A stretch of 64,000 bases of DNA from Actinoplanes sandaracinus (GCF_030009775.1 NZ_JASCTH010000007.1:248001-312000); one strand, 5' to 3'; counted from the stretch's first letter, positions 54,300 to 63,132 are shown. The notes: generated by a model from the sequence alone, not told the origin. Numbers and translations are program-made.

Positions 54300-55061
54300 C
54301 TAGGAGTAGGAGAGCAGCGGAGTGAGGCTGGGCTGCGCCGCGCACGTGGGCACGGGGATGCTGGTGCTCGGCGACGGCCAGGTCGGGGCCGGCGATGACG
54401 TGGGGTTCCACGTCGAGCTGACACCGGGCACCGGACCGGCCGTCGCGCTGGGGCCCCACGGGGGTGGCGTGCTGGGCCCCCGGCTGGGCGTGGCGCTGGG
54501 TCCCGGACCGGCCGTCGCGCTCGGATCCCAGGTCGGCGGCGTGCTGGGCCCCCGACTGGGCGTCGCGCTGGGATCCCACGTCGGTGTGACGCTGGGTCCG
54601 GGACCCGCCGTCGCGCTCGGATCCCACGTCGGCGGCGTGCTGGGCCTCCCACTGGGCGTCGCGCTGGGATCCCACGGGGACGGCGTGCTGGGCCTCCCAC
54701 TGGGTGTGGGACTGGTATCCCACGTCGGCGTGACGCTGGGTCCCGGACCCGCCGTCGCACTCGGATCCCACGTCGGCGGCGTGCTGGACCCCCAAGTGGG
54801 CGTGGGACTGGGCTTCCACGGGGGGCTGTCGCAGACGGCCGGAGGGCTCGACGGCGGCAGGCTCGACGGCGGAGGGCTCGCCGACGGCCTCACCGGCGTC
54901 AGCGTCAACGTCGGCCTCACGGACGTCGGCGTCGGGCTTGCGGGCGTCGGGCTTGCGGGCGACAGCGGCGCGAAGCTGCCGGCGAGCGCCGGCATGGCAC
55001 CCGCGGTGCCCCCCGCCAGGAGGATGCCACCCAGCAGGACGGTGTACACGTTGCGGCGCAA
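54300..55061 (-). CDS. Secreted Pro/Ser/Thr-rich repeat protein
   Basis: A 253-aa protein from TTG 55061, chosen because AAGGAG lies eight bases upstream. Signal peptide (VYTVLLGGILLAGGTAGAMPALAGS), then a Ser/Pro/Thr spacer and a region built from repeats of PTWDPSATAGPGPS and PSATPSRGPSTPP type (DNA ~54440-54800). Two Cys bracket the region (AVCDSPP, VPTCAAQP). It is probably an extracellular stalk or wall-associated protein, possibly glycosylated. An alternative start is GTG 55049. Confidence 0.65.
   Translation of the reverse strand: MRRNVYTVLLGGILLAGGTAGAMPALAGSFAPLSPASPTPASPTPTSVRPTLTLTPVRPSASPPPSSLPPSSPPAVCDSPPWKPSPTPTWGSSTPPTWDPSATAGPGPSVTPTWDTSPTPSGRPSTPSPWDPSATPSGRPSTPPTWDPSATAGPGPSVTPTWDPSATPSRGPSTPPTWDPSATAGPGPSATPSRGPSTPPPWGPSATAGPVPGVSSTWNPTSSPAPTWPSPSTSIPVPTCAAQPSLTPLLSYS
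54440..54800. repeat. Tandem imperfect repeats in the Pro/Ser/Thr-rich gene
   Basis: Units of about 39-78 bases recur, marked by GGATCCCACGTCGG, GCGTGCTGGGCC and GGACCGGCCGTCGCGCT-type blocks. They encode the PTWDPSAT/PSGRPSTP segments. Copy number may vary between strains. Confidence 0.65.
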
Positions 55062-55226
55062 CAGATGATCTCCTTGTGTGGATTGCCGTAAGGAGAGGCC
55101 CCGTGGTGACACACATCCATCAGGTCGATGTCCACGCGGACCGCCGAACGGCGTCGGCACACTCTACGCATCGACGGCAACCCATACGCCACAGGACACG
55201 GCCCGGATCACCGTCGATACAACGAA

Positions 55227-55257
55227 AGAGGCCGGCGCCTGTTCAGCGCCGGCCTCT
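55227..55257 (-). terminator. Rho-independent terminator of the PBP gene
   Basis: A perfect 12-bp stem (55227-55238 with 55246-55257) with a 7-base loop lies 64 bases after the PBP stop. On the - strand it is followed by a T-rich run (TTCGTTGT), so it has the classical form. Confidence 0.8.
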
Positions 55258-55320
55258 CCGACCGGATCCACCCCTGCATCCGTCAAACCGAGCCGCGCCC
55301 GCCGGCGGGCGGCTTGGTGA

Positions 55321-57438
55321 TCAGGGGGTGGGGAACTCCTCGACCGGCTTGCCGCGCATGTAGTCGGCCAGGGTCTCGTACACCGCCGGGTTGACGATGC
55401 CGTGGGACATGCGGTCGGTGTGGGCGGCCCAGTCCGGGTTGGCGAGATAGCCGGCGACGACCAGCGACCGGGTGCCGACGACCAGGGCGGCGGTCTTGTC
55501 GCTGTCGGTGGTGCCGGTCTTGCCGAACACCGGGTGCCCGACGACGTCGCGGACCTGCGGGGCGGTGGAGCCGCCACAGTCGCCGAGCTGGGCACGGTCG
55601 CCGACCGGGCAGCGGGCCGCGTCGAGGGCCTTGCGGGCCACGTCCTTCTTGGTCGCCTGGGTGCAGGCCGACTTACCGGTGGCGAGTTCGGTGCCGTCCT
55701 GCGTGGTGATCGACTGGATGGGCGTGGGGGAGCAGTACTTGCCGTCGGCGGCGAGGGTCGCGTACGCGCCGGCGATGTCGAGCGGGGTGGAGGCGGACAC
55801 GCCGAGGGTGAAGGCGCCCCACTCGTGGGCGGAGTCGGGGTCGTTGGCCATGGTCGCGTCCTCGGCCGACCGGAACTGCACACCGAACCGCTTGGCGACG
55901 TCGACGACGTTCTCCGCGCCGGCGCGCTCCTGCAGGGGCACGAAGTAGGTGTTCACCGACCGGCCGAACGCGGTCCACATGTTGAAGTTGCCGGCCTCGC
56001 CGGCGGAGGCGTTGCTCGGGCAGTAGTAGCCGCCGCACTCGGCCGGGGCGGCCGAGTCGAGGTAGCGGGACTTGTAACGCTGCGGCGAGTAGATCGTGGT
56101 GTCCAGGCCCATGCCCTCTTCCAGGGCGGCGACCATGGTGAACATCTTGAACACCGACCCGGCCTGGTAACCGGGGACGTCGGCGCTGCCGGTGATGATC
56201 GGGTTCACCGTGTTCGGATAGGTTCCCCGGACGCCCTGGCGGGCCAGGGCCGGGTTGGAGGACAGCTCGTTCTGCGGGTTCTCCGCGTCATCGATCTTGA
56301 ACTTGCGGTTGGTGGCCAGCGCGCGGACCGCTCCGGTGCCGGGTTCGACGGCGGCCAGCATCAGCGCGTTGGGGTCGGTGTCCTTCTGCCGCTCGCTGAC
56401 CCGCTTACGGGCGGCGGCCTGCGCGTCCACGTCGAGGGTGGTGACGATGGTGTAGCCGCCGCTCTTGAGCAGGCGCTCCCGGTCGTAGGCCGTCGCGCCG
56501 AAGGCCGGCTGGTCGAGCCACCAGCGATAGAAGTAGTCGCAGAAGAAGCCCCAGTTGTTCTTGGCGACGGAGACGCAGCCGCGGCTGGGGCGCTTGGTGG
56601 TGCGGGCGACCTCGGTCTTCTTGGCCTCGGCGGCCTCGGCCGCGGTGATCTGGCCCAGTTCCAGCATGTTGTCGACGATGTAGTCGCGGCGGGCCACGGC
56701 CTGCTTGTGGCCGCTGTCGACGGTGGGGTCGAACGCGGTGGGCGCCTTGACCATGCCGGCCAGCAGGGCGGCCTCGGCCACGGTCAGGTCGGACGGCTTC
56801 TTGCTGAAGTAGACCTGGCTGGCGGCGTTGACGCCGTAGGCGCCGTTGCCGAACGGCGCCATGTTCAGGTAACGCTCCACGATCTGCTGTTTGGTCAGCT
56901 CCTTCTCGACCTGGATCGCGTACTTCATCTCGGTGAGTTTGCGCTGCGCGGTGTCCTTGGTGGCGTTCACCACATCTTGTGGATCTGTCGCTGAATAGGC
57001 GAGCGCCATCCGCACGTATTGCATGGTGAGGGTAGAAGCGCCCTGCTGGGTGCCGCCCTGATTGTTGTTGACGAAAGCGCGGGCGATGCCTTTCACGTCG
57101 ACGCCGTTGTGCTGGTAGAACTTGTGGTCCTCGGCGGCGACGATCGCGTCCTGCATGTTCTGTGCCACCTGCGCGAGTGGCACGTCACTGCGGAACTCGT
57201 CATACATGACGGCGAGCTGGGTCTTGCCGTCGGCGGCGTAAACCCGCGAGACCTGCGGCGACGACTGCTCGATGAGCGCGCCGGGCAACTCGCCCAGCTC
57301 CTGTGAACCCGCCTTGGCGGCCAGCCCGGACATCGCCACGGCCGGGAAGGACGCCGCGGCGACGACCAGCCCGGCGATCAGGCCACAGGTGGCGAGCACC
57401 GCCACACTACGAAGAATCCGGCGTTCGGAAGAGGGCAT
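55321..57438 (-). CDS. Class A penicillin-binding protein (bifunctional)
   Basis: About 705 aa from ATG 57438; an ATG at 57480 is also possible. One N-terminal membrane anchor is followed by a GT51 transglycosylase domain (AAEDHKFYQHNGVD, GASTLTMQYVRM, KYAIQVEKELTKQQIVERYLN) and a transpeptidase domain (SxxK in GSVFKMF, SxN in RSVNTYF, KTG in FGKTGTT). It polymerises and cross-links peptidoglycan outside the membrane. It follows an M15 carboxypeptidase gene on the same strand after about 100 bases. Confidence 0.93.
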   Translation of the reverse strand: MPSSERRILRSVAVLATCGLIAGLVVAAASFPAVAMSGLAAKAGSQELGELPGALIEQSSPQVSRVYAADGKTQLAVMYDEFRSDVPLAQVAQNMQDAIVAAEDHKFYQHNGVDVKGIARAFVNNNQGGTQQGASTLTMQYVRMALAYSATDPQDVVNATKDTAQRKLTEMKYAIQVEKELTKQQIVERYLNMAPFGNGAYGVNAASQVYFSKKPSDLTVAEAALLAGMVKAPTAFDPTVDSGHKQAVARRDYIVDNMLELGQITAAEAAEAKKTEVARTTKRPSRGCVSVAKNNWGFFCDYFYRWWLDQPAFGATAYDRERLLKSGGYTIVTTLDVDAQAAARKRVSERQKDTDPNALMLAAVEPGTGAVRALATNRKFKIDDAENPQNELSSNPALARQGVRGTYPNTVNPIITGSADVPGYQAGSVFKMFTMVAALEEGMGLDTTIYSPQRYKSRYLDSAAPAECGGYYCPSNASAGEAGNFNMWTAFGRSVNTYFVPLQERAGAENVVDVAKRFGVQFRSAEDATMANDPDSAHEWGAFTLGVSASTPLDIAGAYATLAADGKYCSPTPIQSITTQDGTELATGKSACTQATKKDVARKALDAARCPVGDRAQLGDCGGSTAPQVRDVVGHPVFGKTGTTDSDKTAALVVGTRSLVVAGYLANPDWAAHTDRMSHGIVNPAVYETLADYMRGKPVEEFPTP

Positions 57439-57564
57439 GCGCGCAGTCACTCCACCCAGGCTAATCAGTTGTTCCGGCATCGTGCAGCTTCAGGGAAATC
57501 CGTCACATGCGGTATCCCGGAACGGCCGGTGACAAACCTGGGAATCGACGGGAAATTGCGCGGA

Positions 57565-58623
57565 TCAGCCGCCGGTGATGGACCAGTGCCACGCCTCGGA
57601 GGGCAGGTTCACGAAGCCGTACTCGTCGGCGTGCGCGGCCATCCAGGCGAACGCCTTGCTCTTGCGGGTCAGCGTCCTGCCACCGGAGGTGACGTCGACG
57701 GCCAGGCCGATCTCGTGCAGCGAGCGGCCCGGGATGGCGGTGGGGACCCGGCAGGACGAGGCGGGAGCGGTCCAGACGTCGGGGCAGCCGTTGATCGTAC
57801 GGAGCTGGATCTGCCGTTCCTTGGTCCGGAAGCCACCGCCGGCCAGGGCGATGCCGTCGGCGCGGGCGTCGTCGACCATCCGCTTGAAGGCGTAGGCGAC
57901 GCTGCGGTGCACGGTCGTCCCGTACACCGTCGTGGTGTCCTTGATCGTGAATTTGGGCCGGACCTCGGCGACGACGTCCCGGCTGAGGACGGTGGCCTGC
58001 GCGGCGAAGCCCGCGGCCGTGCCGGCGCCGGCGATGCGGCGCTGGGTCCGCTCCACCGCGGAGGCGGCCGTGGCCCGCGCCGACGACGCGAGGGTCAGCG
58101 CGGCGCCGGCGGTGCCCACGTCCTTCTTCGCGGCGCGCAGCGTGGCGGCGGCCTCGTGGAGGCGGGCGCGGCGCGCGTCGCGGGTGCTGGTGGCGGCGGT
58201 GACGGCACGCTTCGCGCGGGCGATCGCGGCTTTGCTGCGGGGCCGCTGCTTCGAGACGCGGGCCAGGGCGTTCTTCGCGTCGCTGAGGGCCCGTTCGGCG
58301 GACTTGAGCCGGTCGTGCACGCCCGCGTGCGCGGTGGTGACGGTGATCAGCCGCGTCTGAGCGGTGTCGTTCGCCTTCGTGGCCTGCGCGACCCCGGCGG
58401 TGCGCGTCTTGAGGGTCGCGAGCTCGGCGGAGAGGGCGGCACGATACTTCGCCATCGTCGCGTCGGCGGTGAGGCTGCGGTACATCAGGCTCTGGTAGCT
58501 GGCGGCGACGCGGGGGACCGCGGCCTGCGCGGGGCTGGGCGCGACGACGGCGATGGGTGCGGCGCAGGTGAGGGTCATGGCCAGGGCGGCGGCGAGACGG
58601 GTGACTCTATGTCGCTGGTTCAC
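57565..58623 (-). CDS. Secreted M15 D,D-carboxypeptidase (VanY-like) with coiled coil
   Basis: A 352-aa protein. Signal peptide MNQRHRVTRLAAALAMTL...PAQAA, then a long Ala/Lys/Arg-rich coiled coil (~45-220), and a C-terminal M15B domain: H303 and D310 in SLHEIGLAVDV, E343 and H346 in PSEAWHW. It should remove the last D-Ala of peptidoglycan stems. The coiled coil probably places it on the membrane or wall. It is divergent from the ECF sigma gene. Confidence 0.9.
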   Translation of the reverse strand: MNQRHRVTRLAAALAMTLTCAAPIAVVAPSPAQAAVPRVAASYQSLMYRSLTADATMAKYRAALSAELATLKTRTAGVAQATKANDTAQTRLITVTTAHAGVHDRLKSAERALSDAKNALARVSKQRPRSKAAIARAKRAVTAATSTRDARRARLHEAAATLRAAKKDVGTAGAALTLASSARATAASAVERTQRRIAGAGTAAGFAAQATVLSRDVVAEVRPKFTIKDTTTVYGTTVHRSVAYAFKRMVDDARADGIALAGGGFRTKERQIQLRTINGCPDVWTAPASSCRVPTAIPGRSLHEIGLAVDVTSGGRTLTRKSKAFAWMAAHADEYGFVNLPSEAWHWSITGG

Positions 58624-58812
58624 GGGCGTACGCTCCTCGGCTCCGGCGGGCCCGGGGGCCCACGCTTTGTCGATGTCCGACTGTGCGGTCCGCCGGGTGC
58701 TGTTTCCGGGTCAGGAGGAGTGCGGATCGGTTGCACCGGAAAAGAAGTGCATCCATACGGGGGCCGGCAAGCGAATGAACCCGACGAGGATCCATGCGCG
58801 GGAGGGAGGTCG

Positions 58813-59391
58813 ATGAGCTCCGACGACGAACTCGCCGAGCGATGGCGCGACGGCGACGAGAAAGCTCTGCGTACGGCGTATGACCGGCACGGTGCGGCCG
58901 TGCTGTACCTGGCCCAGCGGCTGCTGGGCAACCGGGCGGACGCCGAGGACGTGACGCAGGTGACATTCGTGGCGGCCTGGACGAGCCGGGACATGTTCGA
59001 TCCGCGGCGCGGCACGATGCTGGGCTGGCTGCTGGGGATCGCCCGGCGCAAGGCCGTCGACCGGCTGCGGTCGGCGGCACGCGACGACCGGGCCACCGAG
59101 ACGGTACGGGCACACCTGGCGCCGCCGGACGAGCCGCAGACGCCGGACCGGATCGTCGACCGGCTGGTCGTGGCCGACGAGCTCGGCCGGTTGCCCGACG
59201 AACAACGGCGCACCCTGGAGCTGGCGTTCTTCGACGATCTGACCCATCCACAGATAGCGGCCGTCACCGGACTACCCCTGGGTACGGTCAAGAGCCATAT
59301 CCGGCGCGGAATGGCGAACCTACGTCGTCGTTGGGAGGTGGACGGTGCAGCATTTGGATCCCGATCGGCTGGTCCTTCTCGCGCTCTCTGA
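58813..59391 (+). CDS. ECF-type RNA polymerase sigma factor
   Basis: A 192-aa protein; GGGAGG lies just before ATG 58813. Region 2 (RTAYDRHGAAVLYLAQRLLGNRADAEDVTQVTFVAAW) and region 4 (LPDEQRRTLELAFFDDLTHPQIAAVTGLPLGTVKSHIRRGMANL) are typical. The anti-sigma gene overlaps its 3' end by 47 bases. Class cannot be fixed by eye. Confidence 0.93.
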   Translation: MSSDDELAERWRDGDEKALRTAYDRHGAAVLYLAQRLLGNRADAEDVTQVTFVAAWTSRDMFDPRRGTMLGWLLGIARRKAVDRLRSAARDDRATETVRAHLAPPDEPQTPDRIVDRLVVADELGRLPDEQRRTLELAFFDDLTHPQIAAVTGLPLGTVKSHIRRGMANLRRRWEVDGAAFGSRSAGPSRAL

Positions 59392-60055
59392 ACAACAGCA
59401 GGAGCTGAGCGAGTCGGATCACCTGGCGCAGTGCGCCGGCTGCCGCTACGACCTGGACTCGTTGCGGGAGGTCGCCGACATCGGAACCGAGATAGAGGAG
59501 GTACGTGATCTTCCGGCGCCGCCGGAGAGCGTCTGGCGGGCCATCGAGGCCGGCATCACCACCCCCGTGGCACCGGTCACCCCCCTGGCCGGGCGGCGTG
59601 GCCGTCCCCAGCGGGAACGCCGGCGCTGGCTCGCTCCGGTGCTGTCCGCGGCCGCGGCGGCGATCGTGGCGGTGGCCGGCACCGTCGTGGCCTTCGGCGT
59701 CCTCGACCGGCCTCCGGCCGAGACGGTGACGGCACAGGCGACGCTCGCTCCCCTGCCCAAGGTGCCGGTGGGCGCGGGCGGCACCGCCGAGGTCACCTCC
59801 AGCGGCAAGATCCGCATCGACGCGCGCAACCTGCCGCTGACCCCCGGGTTCCACGAGGTGTGGCTGATCGACCCGGGCGACCTCACCAAGATGTTGTCGC
59901 TGGGCAACCTGCCCGCCGGCGCGAGCGTCGAACTGCCGGTGCCGCCCGGCACCGACCTGAACCGGTACCGCCTCGTCGACATCAGCGACGAACCGCACGA
60001 CGGCGACGCCACCCATTCGGGTCAGAGCCTGTTGCGCGGAACTCTCACGTCCTAG
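59345..60055 (+). CDS. Zinc-binding anti-sigma factor (RskA-like)
   Basis: A 236-aa protein from GTG 59345. The N-terminal ZAS motif is HxxxCxxC (H26, C30, C33). One membrane helix (WLAPVLSAAAAAIVAVAGTVVAFGVL) leads to an extracytoplasmic RskA-type domain (GKIRIDARNLPLTPGFHEVWLIDPGD). It should hold the sigma at the membrane until a signal triggers proteolysis. A fasciclin gene follows after 85 bases. Confidence 0.92.
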   Translation: MQHLDPDRLVLLALSEQQQELSESDHLAQCAGCRYDLDSLREVADIGTEIEEVRDLPAPPESVWRAIEAGITTPVAPVTPLAGRRGRPQRERRRWLAPVLSAAAAAIVAVAGTVVAFGVLDRPPAETVTAQATLAPLPKVPVGAGGTAEVTSSGKIRIDARNLPLTPGFHEVWLIDPGDLTKMLSLGNLPAGASVELPVPPGTDLNRYRLVDISDEPHDGDATHSGQSLLRGTLTS

Positions 60056-60080
60056 GTGCATCCGTCCGGGACAGTGTGAG

Positions 60081-60125
60081 CGAAGTACGGGGTGGTGGCG
60101 ATGAAGCCACCACCCCGGTACTTCG
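60081..60125 (+). promoter_or_regulatory. Long intercistronic hairpin before the fasciclin gene
   Basis: Left arm 60081-60099 pairs with right arm 60106-60125 with a single bulged base; the loop is GATGAA. The right arm ends immediately before the AAAGG of the ribosome-binding region of the gene at 60141. It may act as an attenuator, RNA-processing site or stability element. Confidence 0.7.
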
Positions 60126-60140
60126 AAAGGACGCTCGAGG

Positions 60141-60791
60141 ATGAGATTCACCCGACTCGGCACGCGGGCCGCCGCCGTCACCACCGCCGCGCTCGTCGCC
60201 TCCGCCCTCACCGCCGCGCCGGCCGCCGCACACACCAGCAAGCCGCTGGGCACCAAATCGCTGGCCGCGGTGCTGACCGCCGACAAGAAGGGTTTCGACC
60301 GCAACGGCCACGACTACGACATCCTGGCCGCCGCGGTGGCGGCGGTCCTGAAGGCCAAGCCGTCCAGCCCGGTCGGTGTCCTCGCCGACGGCAAGACCGC
60401 CCTCACCGCGTTCCTGCCCAGCGACCGCGCGTTCCAGTTGCTCGTCGCCGACCTGCAGAACACCAGGCGGCTGCCCGGTGAGAAGAAGGCGTTCACCGCG
60501 GTGGCCGGTCTCGGCATCGACACGGTCGAGTCGGTGCTGCTCTACCACGTGGTGCCGGGCGCCACGGTCAACCGCAAGGCGGCGCTCAAGTCCGACGGCG
60601 CCAAGCTGAAGACCGCGGCCGGATCGACGATCAAGGTCGACGTGTACGGCCACTACCGCAAGCGGATCCAACTGGTCGACGCCGATCGCAGCGACCGAAA
60701 CCCGCGGATCGCCCGGTTCGACGTCAACAAGGGCAACCGGCAGATCGCACACGGCATCGACCGGGTGCTGCGCCCCATCAACCTGCCCTGA
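60141..60791 (+). CDS. Secreted fasciclin-domain protein
   Basis: A 216-aa protein: signal peptide (TRAAAVTTAALVASALTAAPAAAH), then a fasciclin fold (TAFLPSDRAFQLLVADL, VLLYHVVPGATVNRKAAL, IQLVDADRSDRNPRIARFDVNKGNRQIAHGIDRVLRPINLP). Such domains mediate adhesion to surfaces or partners. It is probably expressed with the sigma/anti-sigma pair and may be its target. Confidence 0.88.
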   Translation: MRFTRLGTRAAAVTTAALVASALTAAPAAAHTSKPLGTKSLAAVLTADKKGFDRNGHDYDILAAAVAAVLKAKPSSPVGVLADGKTALTAFLPSDRAFQLLVADLQNTRRLPGEKKAFTAVAGLGIDTVESVLLYHVVPGATVNRKAALKSDGAKLKTAAGSTIKVDVYGHYRKRIQLVDADRSDRNPRIARFDVNKGNRQIAHGIDRVLRPINLP

Positions 60792-60804
60792 CGCACGTCC
60801 GGTG

Positions 60805-60830
60805 GGCGCGGGTCGTCTCCCGCCCGCGCC
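60805..60830 (+). terminator. Hairpin after the fasciclin gene
   Basis: GGCGCGGG (60805-60812) pairs with CCCGCGCC (60823-60830), 14 bases after the stop. No T tract follows. Confidence 0.5.
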
Positions 60831-60907
60831 TGCCGGGCGCCCGCCGACGCGGGCGGCACGCCCAACGACGGGACCGGGCGCTTCCGGCTCGGAGGAAGCC
60901 GCGCGTC

Positions 60908-61309
60908 GTGGTCCAGTACCGTCAGCCGGTGACGAGCGCGACCCCTTCCTCTCCCGGATGCACGCTGACGGTGTGCCGGGACTGCTGCTGCGGCAGCCTC
61001 CGCAAACATCCGGCCGTCGATCACGACGGTCAGCTCGACGGGCTGCGGGCCGCGGTGGAGCCCGCGCATCGCGTACGGACCAGCCTGTGCCTCGACGCCT
61101 GCTCGCAGTCGAACGTCGTGGTGGTGCACCCCGCCCCGGAGGCGCGGCGGGCGGGCGCCCGGCCGGTCTGGTTCGGGCTGGTCCTCGACGACGCGGTCGT
61201 CGAGGATCTGGCCCAGTGGGTTCGCGACGGCGGCCCCGGGGTGGCGCGGATGCCCGCCGTGCTGGAACTGTCGGTGATCCGGGCACCGGACGGGAAGGCA
61301 CAGCCCTGA
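60908..61309 (+). CDS. (2Fe-2S) thioredoxin-like ferredoxin domain protein
   Basis: A 133-aa protein from GTG 60908. Cys-rich segment CTLTVCRDCCCG (residues ~18-29) and CLDACSQSNVVVVHP (~61-75) match the thioredoxin-like [2Fe-2S] ferredoxin pattern. It may carry electrons for an unknown enzyme; no redox partner is adjacent. It converges on the SDR gene with a 13-base gap. Confidence 0.75.
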   Translation: MVQYRQPVTSATPSSPGCTLTVCRDCCCGSLRKHPAVDHDGQLDGLRAAVEPAHRVRTSLCLDACSQSNVVVVHPAPEARRAGARPVWFGLVLDDAVVEDLAQWVRDGGPGVARMPAVLELSVIRAPDGKAQP

Positions 61310-61322
61310 CCGGGGTCTCCCG

Positions 61323-62231
61323 TCAGGCGCCCCCGCGAAGCAGGTCGGCGACCGCGAGTCGCAACCGCGGATGCCGGAACTCGAAGCCGGCATCCTGCAG
61401 CCGCTTCGGGACACACCGGCGGCCGGTGAGCACCAGCAGCGGATCGGCCCGCATGAACACCGATCCGAGACGGACCAGGGGCGCGGGGCTGGGCAGACCG
61501 ACGGAACGGCCCATCGCGTGGCGCAGCGCCGCCATGAGGTCGCTGTTGCGCACCGGATGAGGGGAGGTGACGTGCACGATGCCCGACATCGCGGGGTCGT
61601 CCAGGCAGTGGCGCACGATCGCGCACAGGTCGTCGATGTGCAACCAGCTGATCCACTGCCGGCCACTGCCCATCCGGCCGCCGAGACCCCACCGCACGAA
61701 TCCGGTCAGCCGGTCGAAGGCCGGGGTGTCACGATCGAACACGATGCCGGTGCGCAATGTGACCCGGCGCGCGGCGGTGATCTGCTCCGCGGCTTCCTCC
61801 CAGGCCCGCGCGACACCGGCCATCTGCGGCGGACCGTCGGCCGGCGGGGCGGACTCGTCGAGTGTCGCCTCGCCGGCGTCGCCGTAGATCGCCAGCGTGC
61901 TCATCTGCAGGAGCACCGGCACCGGCCGGTCCAGTGCCGCGCAGGCGCGGGCGAGGGCCCGGGTCGGTTCGGTCCGGGAACGTGTCAGCAGGGCGATGCC
62001 GGCCGGTGTCGGCCGCCGGAACACGAGTTCACCGCAGAGGTTGATCAGTGCGGCGCCGGACAGTTCGGCTGCCCAGGGGCCGAGGGTCCGGCCGTCCCAG
62101 TGAACCTGCCGGCCCCACCGGACCCGCGTGGCCGACCGGCTCAGGACCACCACGTCGTCGCCCCGGCCGGTCAGGTCGCGGGCGATCCGTTGCCCGAGCG
62201 CCCCGGAACCGCCGGCGATGACGACCTTCAT
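61323..62231 (-). CDS. TIGR01777-family SDR epimerase-like protein
   Basis: A 302-aa protein. The NAD(P) motif is GGSGALGQRIARDL; the family motifs WDGR, NLCGE, QMSTLAIYGD and RTGIVFDRD are present. The ATG overlaps the TGA of the DUF2071 gene (ATGA), so translation is coupled. TIGR01777 proteins are linked to envelope or cell-division functions in some bacteria; the reaction is unknown. Confidence 0.88.
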   Translation of the reverse strand: MKVVIAGGSGALGQRIARDLTGRGDDVVVLSRSATRVRWGRQVHWDGRTLGPWAAELSGAALINLCGELVFRRPTPAGIALLTRSRTEPTRALARACAALDRPVPVLLQMSTLAIYGDAGEATLDESAPPADGPPQMAGVARAWEEAAEQITAARRVTLRTGIVFDRDTPAFDRLTGFVRWGLGGRMGSGRQWISWLHIDDLCAIVRHCLDDPAMSGIVHVTSPHPVRNSDLMAALRHAMGRSVGLPSPAPLVRLGSVFMRADPLLVLTGRRCVPKRLQDAGFEFRHPRLRLAVADLLRGGA

Positions 62232-63058
62232 CGGCTGAGGGTGGCGACCGGGCCGGCGGTGGGCCGCACCGCCATCGGCGGCAGCGGTCGCCATGTGGCG
62301 GCGACATCGCGCATCAGCAGCCCGCAGTCGGGTATCGCCGATCCCGGAGGGAACCGGACCGGGTCGTCGAAGAACGTGGACCGCACCGAGGCCAGCTCCA
62401 CCGGCGTGACCCGCCAGTCCCGGGTCAGCAGTTCCACGCCGTCGAGGCGGGCCGGGTCCGGGGTGGCCGAGAAGCCGGCGGCGCCGCGCCGGAAGAACTC
62501 CGACGCCTGGTCGAGGTCGCGGAAGAGGTGGCTGTCCGCCAGGGTGGCCGCCCCGCGGACGTGGACGTCAACGTGCAGCTCGCCGCGCGGACCTAGCTCG
62601 CCGCGCGGACCTAGCTCGCCGCGCGGACCTAGCTCGCCGCGCGGACCTAGCTCGCCGCGCGGACCGGCGAAGGCGATCCGCAAGTCGTCGGCGCTCTCCC
62701 GCACGTCGAAGCGGCTGCGGTGGTGCCACCCCGGGAAGATCCGGCCACCGGCCCAGGAGTTGAGCCGGGAGCCGGTGTCACGGCGGGGGATGTAGACGCC
62801 GCATGCGACGCCGCCGGGGGTGTCCCACTCGACCGCGATCCGGTGCGCGGCGTTCTCGCTGCGCAGGCCGAACGGTGCGGGCACGGACGGGGGCCGGACA
62901 CCGGCCAGCCGGATCAGGCAGATGCCCGACACCGCCCACCCGTCGACGACCTGCGGTCGCAGCGGTGCGGGTAGCAGCCGTGCGGTGATCTGCGGGTCGG
63001 TGCGATAGTTCACGAGGAGCCGGCGCTCGACCACACTCGCCAACCGGGGAGCTCTCAT
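62228..63058 (-). CDS. DUF2071 family protein with an internal GPRGEL tandem repeat
   Basis: A 276-aa protein of the DUF2071 family (VERRLLVNYRTDP, VSGICLIRLAGVRPPSV, ENAAHRIAVEWDTPGG, VYIPRRDT). ATG 63058 has AGGAAGG nine bases upstream. Residues 132-161 are five copies of GPRGEL, an in-frame 18-bp repeat that replaces or extends a loop. Function unknown. It is coupled with the TIGR01777 gene, and two TetR-type palindromes lie upstream. Confidence 0.85.
   Translation of the reverse strand: MRAPRLASVVERRLLVNYRTDPQITARLLPAPLRPQVVDGWAVSGICLIRLAGVRPPSVPAPFGLRSENAAHRIAVEWDTPGGVACGVYIPRRDTGSRLNSWAGGRIFPGWHHRSRFDVRESADDLRIAFAGPRGELGPRGELGPRGELGPRGELGPRGELHVDVHVRGAATLADSHLFRDLDQASEFFRRGAAGFSATPDPARLDGVELLTRDWRVTPVELASVRSTFFDDPVRFPPGSAIPDCGLLMRDVAATWRPLPPMAVRPTAGPVATLSR
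62576..62665 (-). repeat. 18-bp tandem repeat (five units)
   Basis: Five units of an 18-bp sequence encode GPRGEL. Four units end in the rare Leu codon CTA and the last in CTG. On the + strand the unit reads CTCGCCGCGCGGACCTAG. Slippage could change protein length by six residues per unit without a frameshift. Confidence 0.95.
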
Positions 63059-63132
63059 CTCGGATCGCCTTCCTTGCCTCGGCGTGTCGCCGTCGTCGTG
63101 CTCACCCGGGGGCACATCGCGACGGACCCTGC

